A stretch of DNA of 64,000 bases from Bacteroidota bacterium (lineage in GTDB: Bacteria; Bacteroidota; Bacteroidia; Chitinophagales; Chitinophagaceae), in assembly GCA_016706595.1 (NCBI GenBank), contig JADJJH010000001.1:310001-374000 (forward strand), read 5' to 3'. Positions 9,822 through 18,021 of this stretch are shown one piece after another. Numbering within the stretch: position 1 is the stretch's first letter; every line of letters begins with the position of its first letter. Below the pieces are notes generated by a model that had not been told where the DNA came from, did not search any database, and was given only the letters and a program-made list of their open reading frames with translations. The translations under genes and the position numbers were made by a program.

Positions 9822-11237
9822 TTATAACATCGTTGTCGGACAAACATATTCAGTTCTTGGAATCTTTGTTTCTTTAATATCAGTAAACCCGCCTATTACG
9901 TCAACAAAATTATCCCATCCTCTTTGCTTTAACATAGATGCTGCGATCATACTTCTATATCCTCCGGCGCAATGAAGAATGAATGGTTTGTTTTTTGGGA
10001 TTTCCGCTAAATGCTGATTGATTTCGTTTAATGGGATATTAATGGCATTTACAATATGCTCGGAATCGTATTCGCTTTTTTTGCGAATATCAATAAGAAT
10101 AGGGGATTCATTTTCGTATAAACTTTCTAGTTTTTCAGCCGAAATCCTTTGCAATGTATCAACCATTCTTCCATCTAGTTGCCAAGCATTAAAGCCTCCT
10201 TTAAGATATCCTATAGTGCCATCGTAACCAACCCTTGATAATCGAATCATACATTCTTCTTCGCGCCCTTCATCACATACCAAAAGAATATTTTGTTTTA
10301 TATCCGGTATTAATTCGCCCACCCATTGCGCAAAACTTCCATCTATACCAATATTAATACTATTGGGTATAAAACCTTTTGCAAAATCATTTGCGTTTCG
10401 TGTATCCAAAATTAAAGCACCGGTTTCGTTTGCTGCAGTTTCAAAGGCCGAAGGGTTTAATGCTTTTTGACCTCTTTCTAAAACCGTATCTAAACTTTCA
10501 TACCCTTGTATATTCATTAAAACATTCTTCGGGAAGTAGGACGGCGGCGGTGTTAATCCACTCAATATCGCCTTAATAAATTCATCTTTACTTAAGTTGG
10601 GATTTAATGCATAGTTTACTTCTTTTTGATGCCCAAGTGTATCTGTAGTTTCTTTGCTCATCATCTTGCCGCATGCACTTCCGGCTCCATGATTCGGGTA
10701 AATAATAAGGTCGTTACTCAAGGGCATTATTTTATTTCGCAATGAATCGTAAAGATGCCCAGCCAATTTTTCTTCAGTTAAATCGGCTACTACATGTTGT
10801 GCTAAATCAGGCCGCCCCACATCGCCAATAAAAAGCGTATCACCTGTAATTAAGCCATGTTCGTGTTTGTTTTCATCAATCAACATATATGTTGTGCTTT
10901 CCATGGTATGACCTGGAGTATGTATCACTTTAATTTGATAATCACCTACCTCAAATAATTGTTGGTCATCGGCACAAATAATTTCATAATTAGGCTTTGC
11001 ACCTGGGCCATATACTATTTTGGCACCTGTTTTTTTCGCAAGATCTAAATGCCCACTTACAAAGTCTGCATGAAAATGGGTGAGAAATACATACTTGATA
11101 ACAGCATTATTTTTCGTAGCCCTATCAATGTAGGGTTGCACTTCCCTCAATGGGTCAAAAATAGCAGCCTCACCTTTACTTTCAACATAATACGCTGCAT
11201 GTGCTAAGCATCCGGTATAAATTTGTTCTATGTTCAT
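9822..11237 (-). CDS. MBL-fold hydrolase with two rhodanese domains (persulfide dioxygenase-like)
   Basis: 471 aa. Residues 1-~230 are a metallo-beta-lactamase fold with the metal motif THFHAD and later HTPGH and GDTLF; this is the glyoxalase-II/ETHE1 branch. Two rhodanese domains follow. The second has a normal active loop, CAGGYRS. The first has CDEGRE, where the Arg expected five residues after Cys is at four, so it is probably non-catalytic. By family it would oxidise glutathione or low-molecular-weight persulfide to sulfite and move sulfane sulfur. The neighbouring gene upstream on the same strand is a TauE/TSUP exporter, a sensible partner for removing sulfite. Cytoplasmic. Gap to TSUP 162 bp. 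Confidence 0.85.
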   Translation of the reverse strand: MNIEQIYTGCLAHAAYYVESKGEAAIFDPLREVQPYIDRATKNNAVIKYVFLTHFHADFVSGHLDLAKKTGAKIVYGPGAKPNYEIICADDQQLFEVGDYQIKVIHTPGHTMESTTYMLIDENKHEHGLITGDTLFIGDVGRPDLAQHVVADLTEEKLAGHLYDSLRNKIMPLSNDLIIYPNHGAGSACGKMMSKETTDTLGHQKEVNYALNPNLSKDEFIKAILSGLTPPPSYFPKNVLMNIQGYESLDTVLERGQKALNPSAFETAANETGALILDTRNANDFAKGFIPNSINIGIDGSFAQWVGELIPDIKQNILLVCDEGREEECMIRLSRVGYDGTIGYLKGGFNAWQLDGRMVDTLQRISAEKLESLYENESPILIDIRKKSEYDSEHIVNAINIPLNEINQHLAEIPKNKPFILHCAGGYRSMIAASMLKQRGWDNFVDVIGGFTDIKETKIPRTEYVCPTTML

Positions 11238-11399
11238 GATTAATATTTTTTTATTGAGAATTCTCAGAATACAAAGGTTGACATTTTGAGTATTAATTCT
11301 AGTTACAAAAGTTACTTACAGAAATGATATTTATCAGTAGGAAACTTCTTAATTCCAAGTTTGAAAATTGAAAACATAATGGGGCCTTAGTTTATTTTT

Positions 11400-12218
11400 T
11401 TAATGAGTTGCGCCATTCTGGAAAAATAATTCTTTCACTATGATATAAATACCCATGATTAAAACAAACCAGCCAAATCCTTTTTTTAGCTTCTCACCCG
11501 GTATTTTTTTTGATAAAAGAATGCCTATAAATATACCGATAATTGAAAAGACCGTGAAGCTGCCTAATAATTTCCAATCTATCACTTCGCCACCTTGTAA
11601 ATCACCAATGAAACCTATTAATGATTTCGCAGCAATAATAAATAATGATGTGCCAACCGCTAATTTCATGGGCATTCGCGCTAATATTACCAAGGCTGGA
11701 ATAATTAAAAATCCGCCACCGGCACCCACTAAGCCTGTTAATAATCCAACTACAGATCCTTCTAATAAAATCATTGGGTAATTATATTTCATCGGAAGAC
11801 TTTCGTCGATTTGTTCTTTCTTTTTTCCTGATTTAATCATGCTTATAGATGCCATAATCATCACCACAGCAAAAAGAAGCATGAGGGCTATAGGTTTTGT
11901 GACAATCAATGAACCTATAGAAAAAAGTTCCTTGGGAATAAGCGGCACTAGCCACATTCTGGTAATATAAACAGCAGCTATCGAAGGAATGCCAAAGATG
12001 AGAACGGTTTTAAAATCGACCTTTTTTTGGATTGCATTTTGTATCCCACCAACCAATGCAGTTGATCCAACTATAAATAAAGAATATGCAGTGGCAAGCA
12101 CTGGATTTACTGCCATTACATAAACAAGAATGGGTACAGTGAGGATAGAACCTCCGCTTCCAATGAGCCCTAATGATATACCAACTATGATTGCTAAAAA
12201 ATAACCTACTATTTCCAT
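11400..12218 (-). CDS. TauE/SafE (TSUP) family anion/sulfite exporter
   Basis: 272 aa, about eight hydrophobic segments in two halves, each starting with a Gly-rich stretch (GSGGS near residue 22, GAGGGF near residue 165) as usual for TSUP permeases. Inner-membrane exporter of sulfite or organosulfonates by family; exact substrate not readable. Encoded just ahead of the MBL-rhodanese gene, suggesting persulfide oxidation to sulfite followed by export. Confidence is high for family, low for substrate. Confidence 0.85.
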   Translation of the reverse strand: MEIVGYFLAIIVGISLGLIGSGGSILTVPILVYVMAVNPVLATAYSLFIVGSTALVGGIQNAIQKKVDFKTVLIFGIPSIAAVYITRMWLVPLIPKELFSIGSLIVTKPIALMLLFAVVMIMASISMIKSGKKKEQIDESLPMKYNYPMILLEGSVVGLLTGLVGAGGGFLIIPALVILARMPMKLAVGTSLFIIAAKSLIGFIGDLQGGEVIDWKLLGSFTVFSIIGIFIGILLSKKIPGEKLKKGFGWFVLIMGIYIIVKELFFQNGATH

Positions 12219-12567
12219 TATTCAATAATTTTAAGAGGCAAAGGTGCTAACATCTAAATAAAGTATGGGTAATAAAAGTTACAATGTACATGTTTAAACG
12301 ATTGGCTCTTATGAAATTGACAGATCAGTCGCAGCTTAAAAATTGAAATTCCTTCTTTTGAAAAACAATTTGTTTTATGTTTGAAAATTATATTTCTACA
12401 TGAGTATCTTCAAAATCGATCAAACATAATTCATCCTACTTCGAATTAAGTAAAAGAAAATCAAAAAAATATCTGAAAACATTGCCTATGGCAGAGGTGC
12501 CAATCTAATTTCGTAGCCTTCAGGTAATATTGAAGTACTTGACTTAACTATTTTCTGTCCAATAAAT
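12219..12567. other. Intergenic stretch, no clear gene
   Basis: 349 bp. A near-consensus -7 box on the minus strand (CACCTTTG, one mismatch) lies close to the TSUP start. No ORF with recognisable content. The in-frame codons just before the 12568 ORF stay open only back to a stop at 12514 and do not resemble a known protein. Confidence 0.5.
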
Positions 12568-12678
12568 ATGCCTGCCATTTCCGAATGGGGCCTTATAATT
12601 GTAAGTTTGATATTATTAAGTATCGGTTTTGCAATTTTATACAAAAGAGAAAATACCTTTGCAATTAAAAAAAAATAA
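12568..12678 (+). CDS. Tiny ORF with IPTL-CTERM-like PAISEWG motif and one membrane segment
   Basis: 36 aa, beginning MPAISEWGLIIVSLILL, followed by a hydrophobic helix and a basic end (YKRE...KKK). The P-x-[IL]-SEWG plus helix plus basic tail is the layout of the IPTL-CTERM/PEP-CTERM-like sorting tails normally found at the C-terminus of long exported proteins. Here it is free-standing. It could be a remnant of a lost exported protein or a real small membrane protein. Only 5 bp separate it from the next small gene, and the IS insertion begins shortly after. Confidence 0.4.
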   Translation: MPAISEWGLIIVSLILLSIGFAILYKRENTFAIKKK

Positions 12679-12683
12679 ATTCA

Positions 12684-12872
12684 ATGTTTGATAAAGCTCT
12701 CTATTTAAAAGTATTTGCCGTTTTATCGGGTATGTCGGTGGTAGGACTTATACTTTCTTATTTTTACTTTGGCAGCATCACCGTAACCGATACGGTAGGT
12801 ACTATGATAAGCACAAGCATTGTTGCCTTTATGGTTCAATTGTATTTAATAATGAAACGGCAAGAAGAATAA
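12684..12872 (+). CDS. Small membrane protein, unknown
   Basis: 62 aa with two predicted membrane helices (roughly residues 8-27 and 38-57) separated by a short GSITVTDTVGT loop, ending in KRQEE. Not recognised. It sits directly behind the PAISEWG mini-ORF and could be co-transcribed with it. The downstream side is cut by an IS whose left end starts 31 bp after the stop. Confidence 0.45.
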   Translation: MFDKALYLKVFAVLSGMSVVGLILSYFYFGSITVTDTVGTMISTSIVAFMVQLYLIMKRQEE

Positions 12873-12902
12873 ATCTTTTATATCTCATAAAAAAAGGTAA
12901 TG

Positions 12903-12920
12903 TACTGAAAAATAGTTGGT
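12903..12920 (+). repeat. IS left terminal inverted repeat
   Basis: TACTGAAAAATAGTTGGT, 18/18 complementary to 14139-14156. Confidence 0.9.
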
Positions 12921-13027
12921 GGAAATTTTCAAAAGATAGATTATACTTGGTCGTTAATCTGAAGAGGACGTAAGCTCTGGTGGAGATCAACTTACTAGCA
13001 ATAAGATTAATGCTTATACAGAAAATA

Positions 13028-13055
13028 GGGTGTCTTTTTCGGGCACCCTTTTTTT
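13028..13055 (+). terminator. Plus-strand terminator inside the IS
   Basis: GGGTGTC (13028-13034) pairs with GGCACCC (13042-13048) and is followed by seven T. It points against the transposase gene and would stop outside transcription from reading antisense into it. Confidence 0.7.
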
Positions 13056-13089
13056 AATGTTTTCTGGTAAGCAATATGGCTAAGAAAAC

Positions 13090-14019
13090 TCACCTTTTGT
13101 TTGAAAAATAGATGTACCACTTAATGAAATTGATACGGTTTTTCATTGTTAATCCTCTGTGTAAGTCTAAATGATTTTTAAGATGGCTAAAATACCCTTC
13201 AATGCCATTTGTAGTTTTAGGGATTTTACTATTCATCAAATAATGAAACATATTTGGCAAGGCTCTATTAATTGTTTGATACGATCGTCTTAGTAATTTA
13301 TGTGTGTACCAAAATCGATTTGATTCAGGTCGAAAGGTCTTTTCATTAACGTAGTCTTTATGCCTTGCATACCAGGATTTGAACTCATTAATCCAATAGA
13401 TTTTGTCATTATCCGTACGGATTTTTAATAGCAAAAGAACATGTTTTCGAAGTTCTTGCCCTGCTATGTGCTTTGGGTATTGAGTAAGCCAGAGTAGGCA
13501 CATACGCTGGATATGAACAAGACAGCGTTGTGTTTTTACTTCAGGCAAAGAAGCTTTTATGGCTTTCAATATACTTTTGTGACCATCAGTGGTAATACTC
13601 TCAATTTGAATGCCAAGCTTGATTAAATTGAGTAAATCTTCTTTGATTTCTTCATAGTGCTCACCATCAGTAAAGCGGATAAGTTGAGTGTATCCATCTG
13701 TATTATCTTGGTAGGCCACTAAACAAAATTGCTTAAAATAGGTGGCGTCCATTCTTAAATTCACGCCTTCTCTTTGTATTATTCGCAACGTAGGCGAACT
13801 ATCCAACAGCTTATAAAATGTACGTTGTAAAGTGTCCTTTGAATAGCCACTATCACGTGTAAGGGTTTTAAAAGTCTGTCTTTCTATAATCCACTTCCTA
13901 AACCAAACAAATCGATTCTTGATGGTTTGTTCCTTGCGATTTTCAGTGAACAATATCCCGCAATTCTTGCACTTGAATCGCTGCTTACCTTGTTGATTGC
14001 CCCACCGAATGCTGTCCAA
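13090..14019 (-). CDS. DDE transposase (IS1249-like), main reading frame
   Basis: 309 aa as read from a TTG. The catalytic core looks like D91 (MDATYF), D145 (TTDGHKS) and E274 (NGIEGYF), with the QRCLVHIQR signature of IS256/MULE-type enzymes. The N-terminus carries CKNC; the other half of a zinc ribbon, CWAC, is encoded in the same frame just upstream (about 14026-14037) but that frame has a stop at 14047-14049 and no ATG. An ATG at 14063 in another frame leads into an A8 run (plus-strand T8 at 14041-14048). A -1 shift there would give MSKSIKK followed by the complete zinc ribbon. I therefore expect the functional protein to begin at 14063 through frameshifting, unless one A was lost. Confidence 0.8.
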   Translation of the reverse strand: MDSIRWGNQQGKQRFKCKNCGILFTENRKEQTIKNRFVWFRKWIIERQTFKTLTRDSGYSKDTLQRTFYKLLDSSPTLRIIQREGVNLRMDATYFKQFCLVAYQDNTDGYTQLIRFTDGEHYEEIKEDLLNLIKLGIQIESITTDGHKSILKAIKASLPEVKTQRCLVHIQRMCLLWLTQYPKHIAGQELRKHVLLLLKIRTDNDKIYWINEFKSWYARHKDYVNEKTFRPESNRFWYTHKLLRRSYQTINRALPNMFHYLMNSKIPKTTNGIEGYFSHLKNHLDLHRGLTMKNRINFIKWYIYFSNKR

Positions 14020-14138
14020 AAAACCACAAGCCCAGCATCGTTTTTTTTAATTGATTTTGACATAGAAAAAAGTTTGATGAAATGCGTTTCATCAAACTTA
14101 CTGCAAACCCTTTGATACCAACAATTACAACGGAATTT

Positions 14139-14156
14139 ACCAACTATTTTTCAGTA
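14139..14156 (-). repeat. IS right terminal inverted repeat
   Basis: Perfect complement of the left end at 12903-12920. Confidence 0.9.
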
Positions 14157-14164
14157 TTATGCCT

Positions 14165-14204
14165 AAAAAAAAGTGGAGTGCGATAATGGACTCCACTTTT
14201 TTTA
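14165..14204 (-). terminator. Bidirectional terminator after dapD
   Basis: AGTGGAGT (14172-14179) and ACTCCACT (14190-14197) form a perfect stem flanked by A7-8 and T7, so it works on both strands. On the minus strand it follows the dapD stop at 14260 by about 60 bp; it lies just outside the IS right end. Confidence 0.8.
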
Positions 14205-14259
14205 TTGTCATTCAACAATGCAGCTACATAGGTTCGATGTTGTTATCATCTAAAATGGC

Positions 14260-15066
14260 TTATCCACTTACATTAAATTCACGCAATGCATTATTTAAAC
14301 TCGTTTTTAAATCGGTACTTTCTTTTCGTTGTCCAATAATTAATGCACAACCCACTTGATATTCTCCCGCAGGAAATTTTTTAGTGTATGAACCTGGAAT
14401 TACCACACTTCGTGCCGGAACTCTACCACGATATTCAATAGGTTCGGCACCACTTACATCAATAATTTTTGTGCTTTGCGTAAGCACTACATTGGCACCC
14501 AATACAGCTTCTTTTTCAACCCTTACACCTTCAACTACGATGCAACGTGATCCAATAAAACAACCATCTTCAATAATTACCGGACTCGCTTGAAGTGGTT
14601 CCAATACGCCGCCTATACCTACACCACCACTTAAATGTACATGTTTGCCAATTTGTGCGCAACTGCCAACCGTAGCCCATGTATCCACCATGGTGGCCTC
14701 ATCAACATAAGCGCCAATGTTCACATAAGAAGGCATGAGCACAACATTGCGTGCTAAATAAGCCCCATATCGTGCAACGGCATGAGGCACTGCTCGAACC
14801 CCTTGAGAAGCATAATCAGATTTCAGTTTCATTTTGTCGTAAAATTCAAAGGGTGGTAAATGAAAAGTTTCCATTTGTTGAATACCAAAATACATCAATA
14901 TCGCCTGCTTTACCCACTCATTCACAACCCAATCTCCACCTACCGGTTCAGCAACGCGTAATCTACCCTTGTCAACTTCTTCAATAACGGCCCGAACCGC
15001 ATTTGCATACACATCTTCTTTCAATAATTCGCGATTACTCCAAGCTTCTTCAATCTGAATTTTCAT
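14260..15066 (-). CDS. dapD: 2,3,4,5-tetrahydropyridine-2,6-dicarboxylate N-succinyltransferase
   Basis: 268 aa, the usual length. Central left-handed beta-helix of hexapeptide repeats (about 100-210) with the family stretches YVNIGAYVDEATMVDTWATV and GSCAQIGKHVHLSGGVGIGG. It transfers succinyl from succinyl-CoA to tetrahydrodipicolinate in the lysine and meso-diaminopimelate pathway; trimeric, cytoplasmic. Single gene, with its own -7 box at 15084 and a strong terminator at 14165. Divergent from the glycosyltransferase at 15147. Confidence 0.97.
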   Translation of the reverse strand: MKIQIEEAWSNRELLKEDVYANAVRAVIEEVDKGRLRVAEPVGGDWVVNEWVKQAILMYFGIQQMETFHLPPFEFYDKMKLKSDYASQGVRAVPHAVARYGAYLARNVVLMPSYVNIGAYVDEATMVDTWATVGSCAQIGKHVHLSGGVGIGGVLEPLQASPVIIEDGCFIGSRCIVVEGVRVEKEAVLGANVVLTQSTKIIDVSGAEPIEYRGRVPARSVVIPGSYTKKFPAGEYQVGCALIIGQRKESTDLKTSLNNALREFNVSG

Positions 15067-15083
15067 ATTTAATTTTTAAGTTG

Positions 15084-15091
15084 CAAACATA
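15084..15091 (-). promoter_or_regulatory. -7 box for dapD (TATGTTTG)
   Basis: On the minus strand this reads TATGTTTG, a TAnnTTTG match 18 nt before the dapD ATG. No clear TTG at the -33 position. Confidence 0.4.
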
Positions 15092-15146
15092 AACAATTTT
15101 AATTTTTACTATACAGCTTTGTACCTTGCGTGATATTTCTTATTGA

Positions 15147-16280
15147 ATGACTATTGGCTTTGATGCAAAACGTGCATATCATAATACTACCGGACTCGGG
15201 AATTACAGTCGTACTTTAATTAGCTCCTTAGCGAAAGATTTTACGCATGATCAATTTTTACTATACAATCCGAAGAATGGCAATTTCGACATTTCTAGTT
15301 TTGCTAATGTAAAAGAGATTCAACCTACATCAATTATCGATAGATTGTTTCCTGCTGTATGGCGTAGTTATCGAATCAGCAAACAAATCGATAAGCAAGT
15401 TGATCTTTATCATGGATTAAGTAATGAATTGCCTTTTGGTATTCAAAAATGCAAGGCAAAGAAAGTAGTTACCATGCATGATCTAATTTTTGAATTTTAC
15501 CCCGAACAATATCAACGCAACGATATTGCCATCTATCAAAAAAAATGTAAACATGCCTGTGCAGTAGCCGATAAAATTATCGCCATCAGCGAAGCCACCA
15601 AAAAAGATTTGATTGAAATTTATAAAGTAAGTCCTCAAAAAATTGAAGTATGCTACCAATCATGTGATCAAAGATTTTTTAATCATTCGCAAACGGCAGA
15701 TCAAAATACTTTCTCGCAAAAATTTAATTTACATAAACCCTACTTTTTATTTGTAGGAAGTATCATCGCGCGAAAAAATTTATTACATGTCTGTCATGCT
15801 TTTCTTGAGGTAGCAAAGCATCAAGATATTGATCTGGTGGTGGTTGGAAAAGGAAATGCTTACAAACAATTGGTAATTGACTATCTTACAAAAAATAAAG
15901 CATTGAATAAAGTACATTTTTTGGAAGACCATTTTAATGCAAAAGATATTTATGATAGCCTTCCTGAATTATACCAAAAGTCACTAGCTTTAGTTTATCC
16001 ATCCTATAAAGAGGGCTTTGGTATTCCTATCCTTGAGGCGATGGCAAGCGGTACCGCAGTGATTACCTCGTCTGTATCGAGTTTGCAAGAAGTGGCAGGT
16101 GATGCGGCCATTTGTGTTGAGCCTGATGATGTGCATGCTATTGCAAATGCTATGCAAAGTATTGTAAACGATTCTTTGCTGCGGACATCATTCATTCAAA
16201 AAGGCTTTCAACGCGCAGCTCAATTCAGTAATAAAAATACGGCACAACAAACCATGAATATTTACAAACAAATTATTTGA
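15147..16280 (+). CDS. Glycosyltransferase family 4 (group 1)
   Basis: 377 aa with two Rossmann halves (GT-B fold). The acceptor half begins with GFDAKRAYHNTTGLGNYSR, the donor half has FLFVGSIIARKN and the E-x7-E motif in EGFGIPILEAMASGT. Transfers a sugar from a nucleotide-sugar donor, probably in LPS or exopolysaccharide assembly; donor and acceptor are not readable. The next gene (Sua5/TsaC) starts after a 1-bp gap, so they are likely co-transcribed. Confidence 0.9.
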   Translation: MTIGFDAKRAYHNTTGLGNYSRTLISSLAKDFTHDQFLLYNPKNGNFDISSFANVKEIQPTSIIDRLFPAVWRSYRISKQIDKQVDLYHGLSNELPFGIQKCKAKKVVTMHDLIFEFYPEQYQRNDIAIYQKKCKHACAVADKIIAISEATKKDLIEIYKVSPQKIEVCYQSCDQRFFNHSQTADQNTFSQKFNLHKPYFLFVGSIIARKNLLHVCHAFLEVAKHQDIDLVVVGKGNAYKQLVIDYLTKNKALNKVHFLEDHFNAKDIYDSLPELYQKSLALVYPSYKEGFGIPILEAMASGTAVITSSVSSLQEVAGDAAICVEPDDVHAIANAMQSIVNDSLLRTSFIQKGFQRAAQFSNKNTAQQTMNIYKQII

Positions 16281-16281
16281 T

Positions 16282-16854
16282 ATGAATACGGAATACGACC
16301 ACGACATTAAAGCTTGTATCGATATTATGAAATTGGATGGTGTAATCTTATATCCTACCGATACCATTTGGGGGTTAGGGTGCGACGCCACAAACGAAAA
16401 AGCCATCGATAAGTTATTTAAGATTAAACATCGCGATACAAAAAAAAGCTTTGTACTGTTAATGACGGATGTGAAGCAACTTTCGCAATTCCTAGCCAAT
16501 CCCTTACCTGATTTAGATGCCTTAATAAACCAATTCACCGAACCCACCACGATAGTTTACGAAGGGGCCATTAATTTACCCAACTCGGTTTTGGCGGCTG
16601 ATGGAAGTATAGCAGTGCGCATTACAACCGACCCGTTTTGTAGATCTTTAATTAAAAGATTGCGTAATCCGGTCGTATCCACATCAGCAAATGAAAGTGG
16701 ACATCCTAGTCCGATGCATTATTCACTCATTCAGCAAACGATTGTAACCCAATCAGATTATGTGGTAAGATGGCGTCAGCATGATATCTCAACCCGTCCG
16801 CCATCCCAAATTCTAAAACTGGAAAAAGACGGCACTTTTACAAAAATCAGATAA
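16282..16854 (+). CDS. tsaC: L-threonylcarbamoyladenylate synthase (Sua5/YciO/YrdC family)
   Basis: 190 aa, a single YrdC domain without the extra Sua5 C-terminal domain. Family signatures are YPTDTIWGLGCDA, the basic IKHRD loop and VVSTSANESG. The enzyme makes threonylcarbamoyl-AMP from Thr, bicarbonate and ATP for tRNA t6A37. The paralogous YciO group cannot be fully excluded, but the KxR and STSAN motifs fit the active enzyme. Second gene of a run with the GT4 gene. Confidence 0.88.
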   Translation: MNTEYDHDIKACIDIMKLDGVILYPTDTIWGLGCDATNEKAIDKLFKIKHRDTKKSFVLLMTDVKQLSQFLANPLPDLDALINQFTEPTTIVYEGAINLPNSVLAADGSIAVRITTDPFCRSLIKRLRNPVVSTSANESGHPSPMHYSLIQQTIVTQSDYVVRWRQHDISTRPPSQILKLEKDGTFTKIR

Positions 16855-16906
16855 GAGCCTATGAATTTCCATCGAAACAATTAGCTTCGCACTTCAATTT
16901 TATTAC

Positions 16907-17566
16907 ATGCAAACCCTACGTCGAATTATTGTACTTTATCGTTTACCTATTGCCATTGCCTTAATAGCATTAGGCGTTGTAATTACCATGCAAATGAAAC
17001 ATGGTATTTGGGTAAGTTGGATTTTCTTTCTCATAGCCATTTTAATGGTAGTTGCCCACTTTATGATAGGCCCTATAACTTTAATACAACGTCATGTTGA
17101 AGATGGTGATATCGAAGGTGCACAATCATTATTAGCTCGAGTAAAGTATCCTAACTTATTGTATAAACCAGTTCGTTCGGCTTACTACATGTTGAAGTCG
17201 AACTTTTCAACCATGAACGAAAATTACGAAGATGCCGAAACAGATATTCGTAAAAGCTTAGATGCCGGCATTGCCGATAAAAATGTTGAAGGCGGTGCGT
17301 ATTTGCAATTAGGAATGATTGCCTATAAAAAAGGGGATAAAAAAGCGGCGTATGAAAATCTTCGCAAATCAGTTACCATTGGCTTGCCTGATAAAGATTC
17401 TGAAGCTTCGGCTTATTTGCAATTATCAAGTATTTGTGGCGAGCGCCGCGATTTCAGAGGCATGAAAAATTATTATCAAAAGGCAAAAGCTTGTAAGCCC
17501 AAGGCTGAAATCATCGTCAACCAGTTGAAAGAAATGGATAAGTATATTTCGAGGATACCTGGGTAG
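16907..17566 (+). CDS. Membrane-anchored TPR protein, unknown function
   Basis: 219 aa. Two N-terminal membrane helices (about 13-27 and 33-56), then a helical region with TPR-like repeats (about 65-210; GGAYLQLGMIAYKKGDKKAA and SAYLQLSSICGERRDFRG are the clearest). No catalytic motif. TPR arrays bind proteins, so a scaffold role at the inner membrane is plausible. It follows tsaC by 52 bp in the same direction; ATG at 16907 fits the first helix. Confidence 0.75.
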   Translation: MQTLRRIIVLYRLPIAIALIALGVVITMQMKHGIWVSWIFFLIAILMVVAHFMIGPITLIQRHVEDGDIEGAQSLLARVKYPNLLYKPVRSAYYMLKSNFSTMNENYEDAETDIRKSLDAGIADKNVEGGAYLQLGMIAYKKGDKKAAYENLRKSVTIGLPDKDSEASAYLQLSSICGERRDFRGMKNYYQKAKACKPKAEIIVNQLKEMDKYISRIPG

Positions 17567-17822
17567 GGGAGATGTTAGATTAGAGATAAGAGTATTAGTA
17601 TTTTCGATTGTATTTTAATGAGTGTCTGCCCGAAAACTCAGTGTTTGATATGAAAGCGTCCAATACGAGGAAGCCGAAACCCTGAAAATAGGGAGTTTGC
17701 CGTGGTAAATGACCTCTGTGAAAGGCGAGGATGACGATGTAGTTTTCGTTTTCTTGCAAACACCCATTTGGGCGCACCTAATTTTTCTCATTCACAACAT
17801 CCACCCGCTACTTCGGGCTTTG

Positions 17823-17847
17823 GTATAGTTGCGAAACGCAACCATAC
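17823..17847. repeat. Palindromic hairpin
   Basis: GTATaGTTGCG-AAA-CGCAACcATAC, an almost perfect stem with a 3-nt loop and no T run. Confidence 0.6.
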
Positions 17848-17940
17848 TGCCCCTTCGTATCGGGCGCAGAAAAAATGTTTATCGATGTAAAGATGAGTAT
17901 AATGTATGGGGTTCGAGAACCTCAACGAACAGAATCTATC

Positions 17941-18010
17941 ACTGAAGACTGATTACCGACTACTGAATCCTGAATACCGAAGATTGACTACCGAAGATTG
18001 AAGATTGAAA
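17941..18010. repeat. 7-bp tandem array (ACTGAAT/ATTGAAG type)
   Basis: Ten consecutive heptamers: ACTGAAG, ACTGATT, ACCGACT, ACTGAAT, CCTGAAT, ACCGAAG, ATTGACT, ACCGAAG, ATTGAAG, ATTGAAA. Sits just past the pyrG stop. Confidence 0.8.
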
Positions 18011-18021
18011 AACGCTCTTAT

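Larger units (their letters stand above)
12903..14156 (-). mobile_element. Complete insertion sequence, IS256-superfamily/IS1249-like, 1254 bp
   Basis: Bounded by an 18-bp perfect inverted repeat: TACTGAAAAATAGTTGGT at 12903-12920 and its complement at 14139-14156. One transposase gene fills most of it. The 170 bp at the transposase 3' side hold a plus-strand terminator. I cannot see a matching target-site duplication in the 8-9 bp on each side. The element lies between the small-ORF pair and the dapD terminator and breaks no recognisable gene. Confidence 0.85.
17567..18021. other. Intergenic: dispersed-looking block, hairpin and 7-bp array
   Basis: 455 bp between convergent genes. 17620-17780 has a GC-richer block open on the minus strand for about 60 codons (containing FHRGHLPRQTPYFQGFGF), with loosely similar ends (GTGTCTGCCCG and the complement of GGGCGCACC). 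17823-17847 forms a hairpin. 17941-18010 is a 7-bp array. I would not call a protein here. Confidence 0.5.

Noticed and set aside
12010..12225. 71-aa minus-strand ORF within the TSUP gene
   Set aside because: Frame shadow of the transporter start.
12940..13055. Small RNA gene inside the IS end
   Set aside because: It ends in a good terminator and has short stems, but no promoter match and no family I recognise; a transcription barrier explains it.
12895..14165. Target-site duplication around the IS
   Set aside because: Flanks (AAGGTAATG and TTATGCCTA) do not match as direct repeats of 8-9 bp.
17595..17777. 60-codon minus-strand ORF as a protein gene
   Set aside because: No start context, no domain, and it fills a block that looks like a non-coding repeat; reported only as intergenic content.
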